Positions 63,264-64,000 of a stretch of 64,000 nt of DNA are shown here, piece after piece. The DNA comes from an uncultured Roseobacter sp. (GTDB taxonomy: Bacteria; Pseudomonadota; Alphaproteobacteria; Rhodobacterales; Rhodobacteraceae): NCBI RefSeq assembly GCF_947488185.1, contig NZ_CANKYM010000002.1, positions 868,001 to 932,000 of the forward strand, given 5' to 3'. Both the position numbers and the translations under genes were made by a program. The stretch's first letter is position 1, and every line of letters begins with the position of its first letter. The notes beneath the pieces were generated by a model that saw only the letters and a list, made by a program, of their open reading frames with translations, made no database searches and was not told the origin of the DNA.

Positions 63264-64000
63264 ATGAACAAATATCTGTCCGGTGCCGCCGTCGCCGCCA
63301 TCAGCTTTGCTTTCGTCTCGGAGGCCGCCGCCACGGAATGGAACGTATCCGTCTGGGGCAAACGCCGCGCCTTTACCGAGCACGTTGAAAAACTGGCTGA
63401 ACTCGTGTCCGAAAAGACAAACGGTGAGTTCACCATGAACATCAGCTATGGTGGCCTGTCGAAAAATCGCGAAAACCTCGACGGCATCTCCATCGGGGCC
63501 TTTGAGATGGCGCAGTTCTGCGCGGGCTACCACCGCGACAAGAACCGCGTGATCACCGTGCTGGAACTGCCGTTCCTGGGCGTTGAGAACCTGGAACAGG
63601 AGGTTGCAGTCTCTTCGGCCGTTTACGCACACCCCGCCGCGACCGAAGAGATGGCGCAGTGGAACGCGAAACTGCTGATGACCTCGCCCATGCCGCAATA
63701 CAACATCGTCGGCACCGGCGAGCCGCGTGACGAACTGGCCGAGTTTGACGGCATGCGGGTGCGCGCCACCGGCGGGCTGGGTGAAGCCTTTAAGGCCGTG
63801 GGGGGCGTGCCCACATCCGTGACGGCGACCGAGGCCTATCAGGCGATGGAAGGCGGCGTTGTCGATACCGTGGCCTTTGCCCAGCACGCGCATCTGAGCT
63901 TCGGCACGATCAACCAGGCGGATTGGTGGACGGCCAACCTCAACCCCGGCACGGTGAACTGCCCGGTGGTGGTGAACATAGACGCCTATGAATCTCTGAG
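63264..64000 (+). CDS. TRAP transporter solute-binding protein (DctP family), partial
   Basis: The first 245 residues of a periplasmic TRAP receptor; the gene runs off the right edge. Signal peptide YLSGAAVAAISFAFVSEAAA, then WNVSVWGKRRAFTEHVEKLA and the usual mid-segment EFDGMRVRATGGLGEAFKAV with the ligand-binding Arg, and TATEAYQAMEGGVVDTVAF. ATG 63264 follows AAGGGAGAAACAC. Permease genes presumably lie beyond the window. It differs from the DctP at 27837 and probably binds a different ligand. Confidence 0.9.
   Translation, partial: MNKYLSGAAVAAISFAFVSEAAATEWNVSVWGKRRAFTEHVEKLAELVSEKTNGEFTMNISYGGLSKNRENLDGISIGAFEMAQFCAGYHRDKNRVITVLELPFLGVENLEQEVAVSSAVYAHPAATEEMAQWNAKLLMTSPMPQYNIVGTGEPRDELAEFDGMRVRATGGLGEAFKAVGGVPTSVTATEAYQAMEGGVVDTVAFAQHAHLSFGTINQADWWTANLNPGTVNCPVVVNIDAYESL

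Noticed and set aside
1-64000. CRISPR array
   Set aside because: No regularly spaced repeats were seen; the only regular repeats are the coding RTX units and one tandem 21-mer.

Overview
The window looks like the chromosome of a marine alphaproteobacterium of the Roseobacter type (Rhodobacterales). The evidence is GC-rich coding sequence, many TRAP and TTT solute transporters, an aglEFGAK operon, a glucosylglycerol-phosphate synthase (a salt-stress osmolyte enzyme), and a type I secretion system with a FecR/vWA/RTX surface protein. No species call is possible from the sequence alone.

Layout. (1) 1-5300: a tctABC tripartite tricarboxylate-type transporter (minus, cut at the window start), divergent from a LacI regulator, then a Tat-exported DUF3179 protein. 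(2) About 5300-20280: a decayed genomic island ending at the 3' end of a tRNA-Thr(TGT). It holds remnants of an older integrase and of conjugation genes traC/traD, orphan ORFs, a membrane protein, a winged-helix/TPR regulator, a heavily broken vanadium haloperoxidase-RTX gene, an intact two-gene operon (LamG-like plus Vps62-like), and a tRNA-proximal tyrosine integrase with an in-frame amber codon. (3) 20480-28900: a conserved hypothetical, a Gfo/Idh/MocA protein, a GntR/UTRA regulator, then an SsuD-like monooxygenase, aldo/keto reductase, flavin reductase and TRAP transporter. This gene set resembles the oxidative sulfoquinovose (sulfo-SMO) pathway, with a TRAP importer in place of the ABC importer. 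(4) 29000-30780: a Sel1-repeat protein head to head with a di-haem cytochrome c peroxidase whose start codon cannot be found. (5) 30769-39704: a GH1 glucosidase and LacI regulator (minus), divergent from aglEFGAK. (6) 39874-51691: a DUF3307 protein, a complete type I secretion machine (TolC-like, ABC, HlyD), a CHASE2 nucleotide cyclase and a 1267-residue secreted surface protein, with a good CRP-type palindrome between the cyclase and the surface protein. (7) 51730-54042: ggpS and a HAD phosphatase. (8) 54756-60184: tamA-tamB. (9) 60178-64000: a second flavin reductase, acs, and a divergent TRAP solute-binding protein cut by the window end.

How the genes work together. Most modules are import-plus-catabolism units under a local regulator: tct/LacI, the SMO-like cluster/GntR, and agl/LacI. 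The cell-surface block combines export (T1SS), a likely substrate (FecR-vWA-RTX protein) and a possible cAMP signal (CHASE2 cyclase). The island is mostly wreckage, but the LamG/Vps62-like pair is intact and unexplained. Residue numbers were counted by hand from the translations, and family assignments rest on recognised motifs rather than searches.
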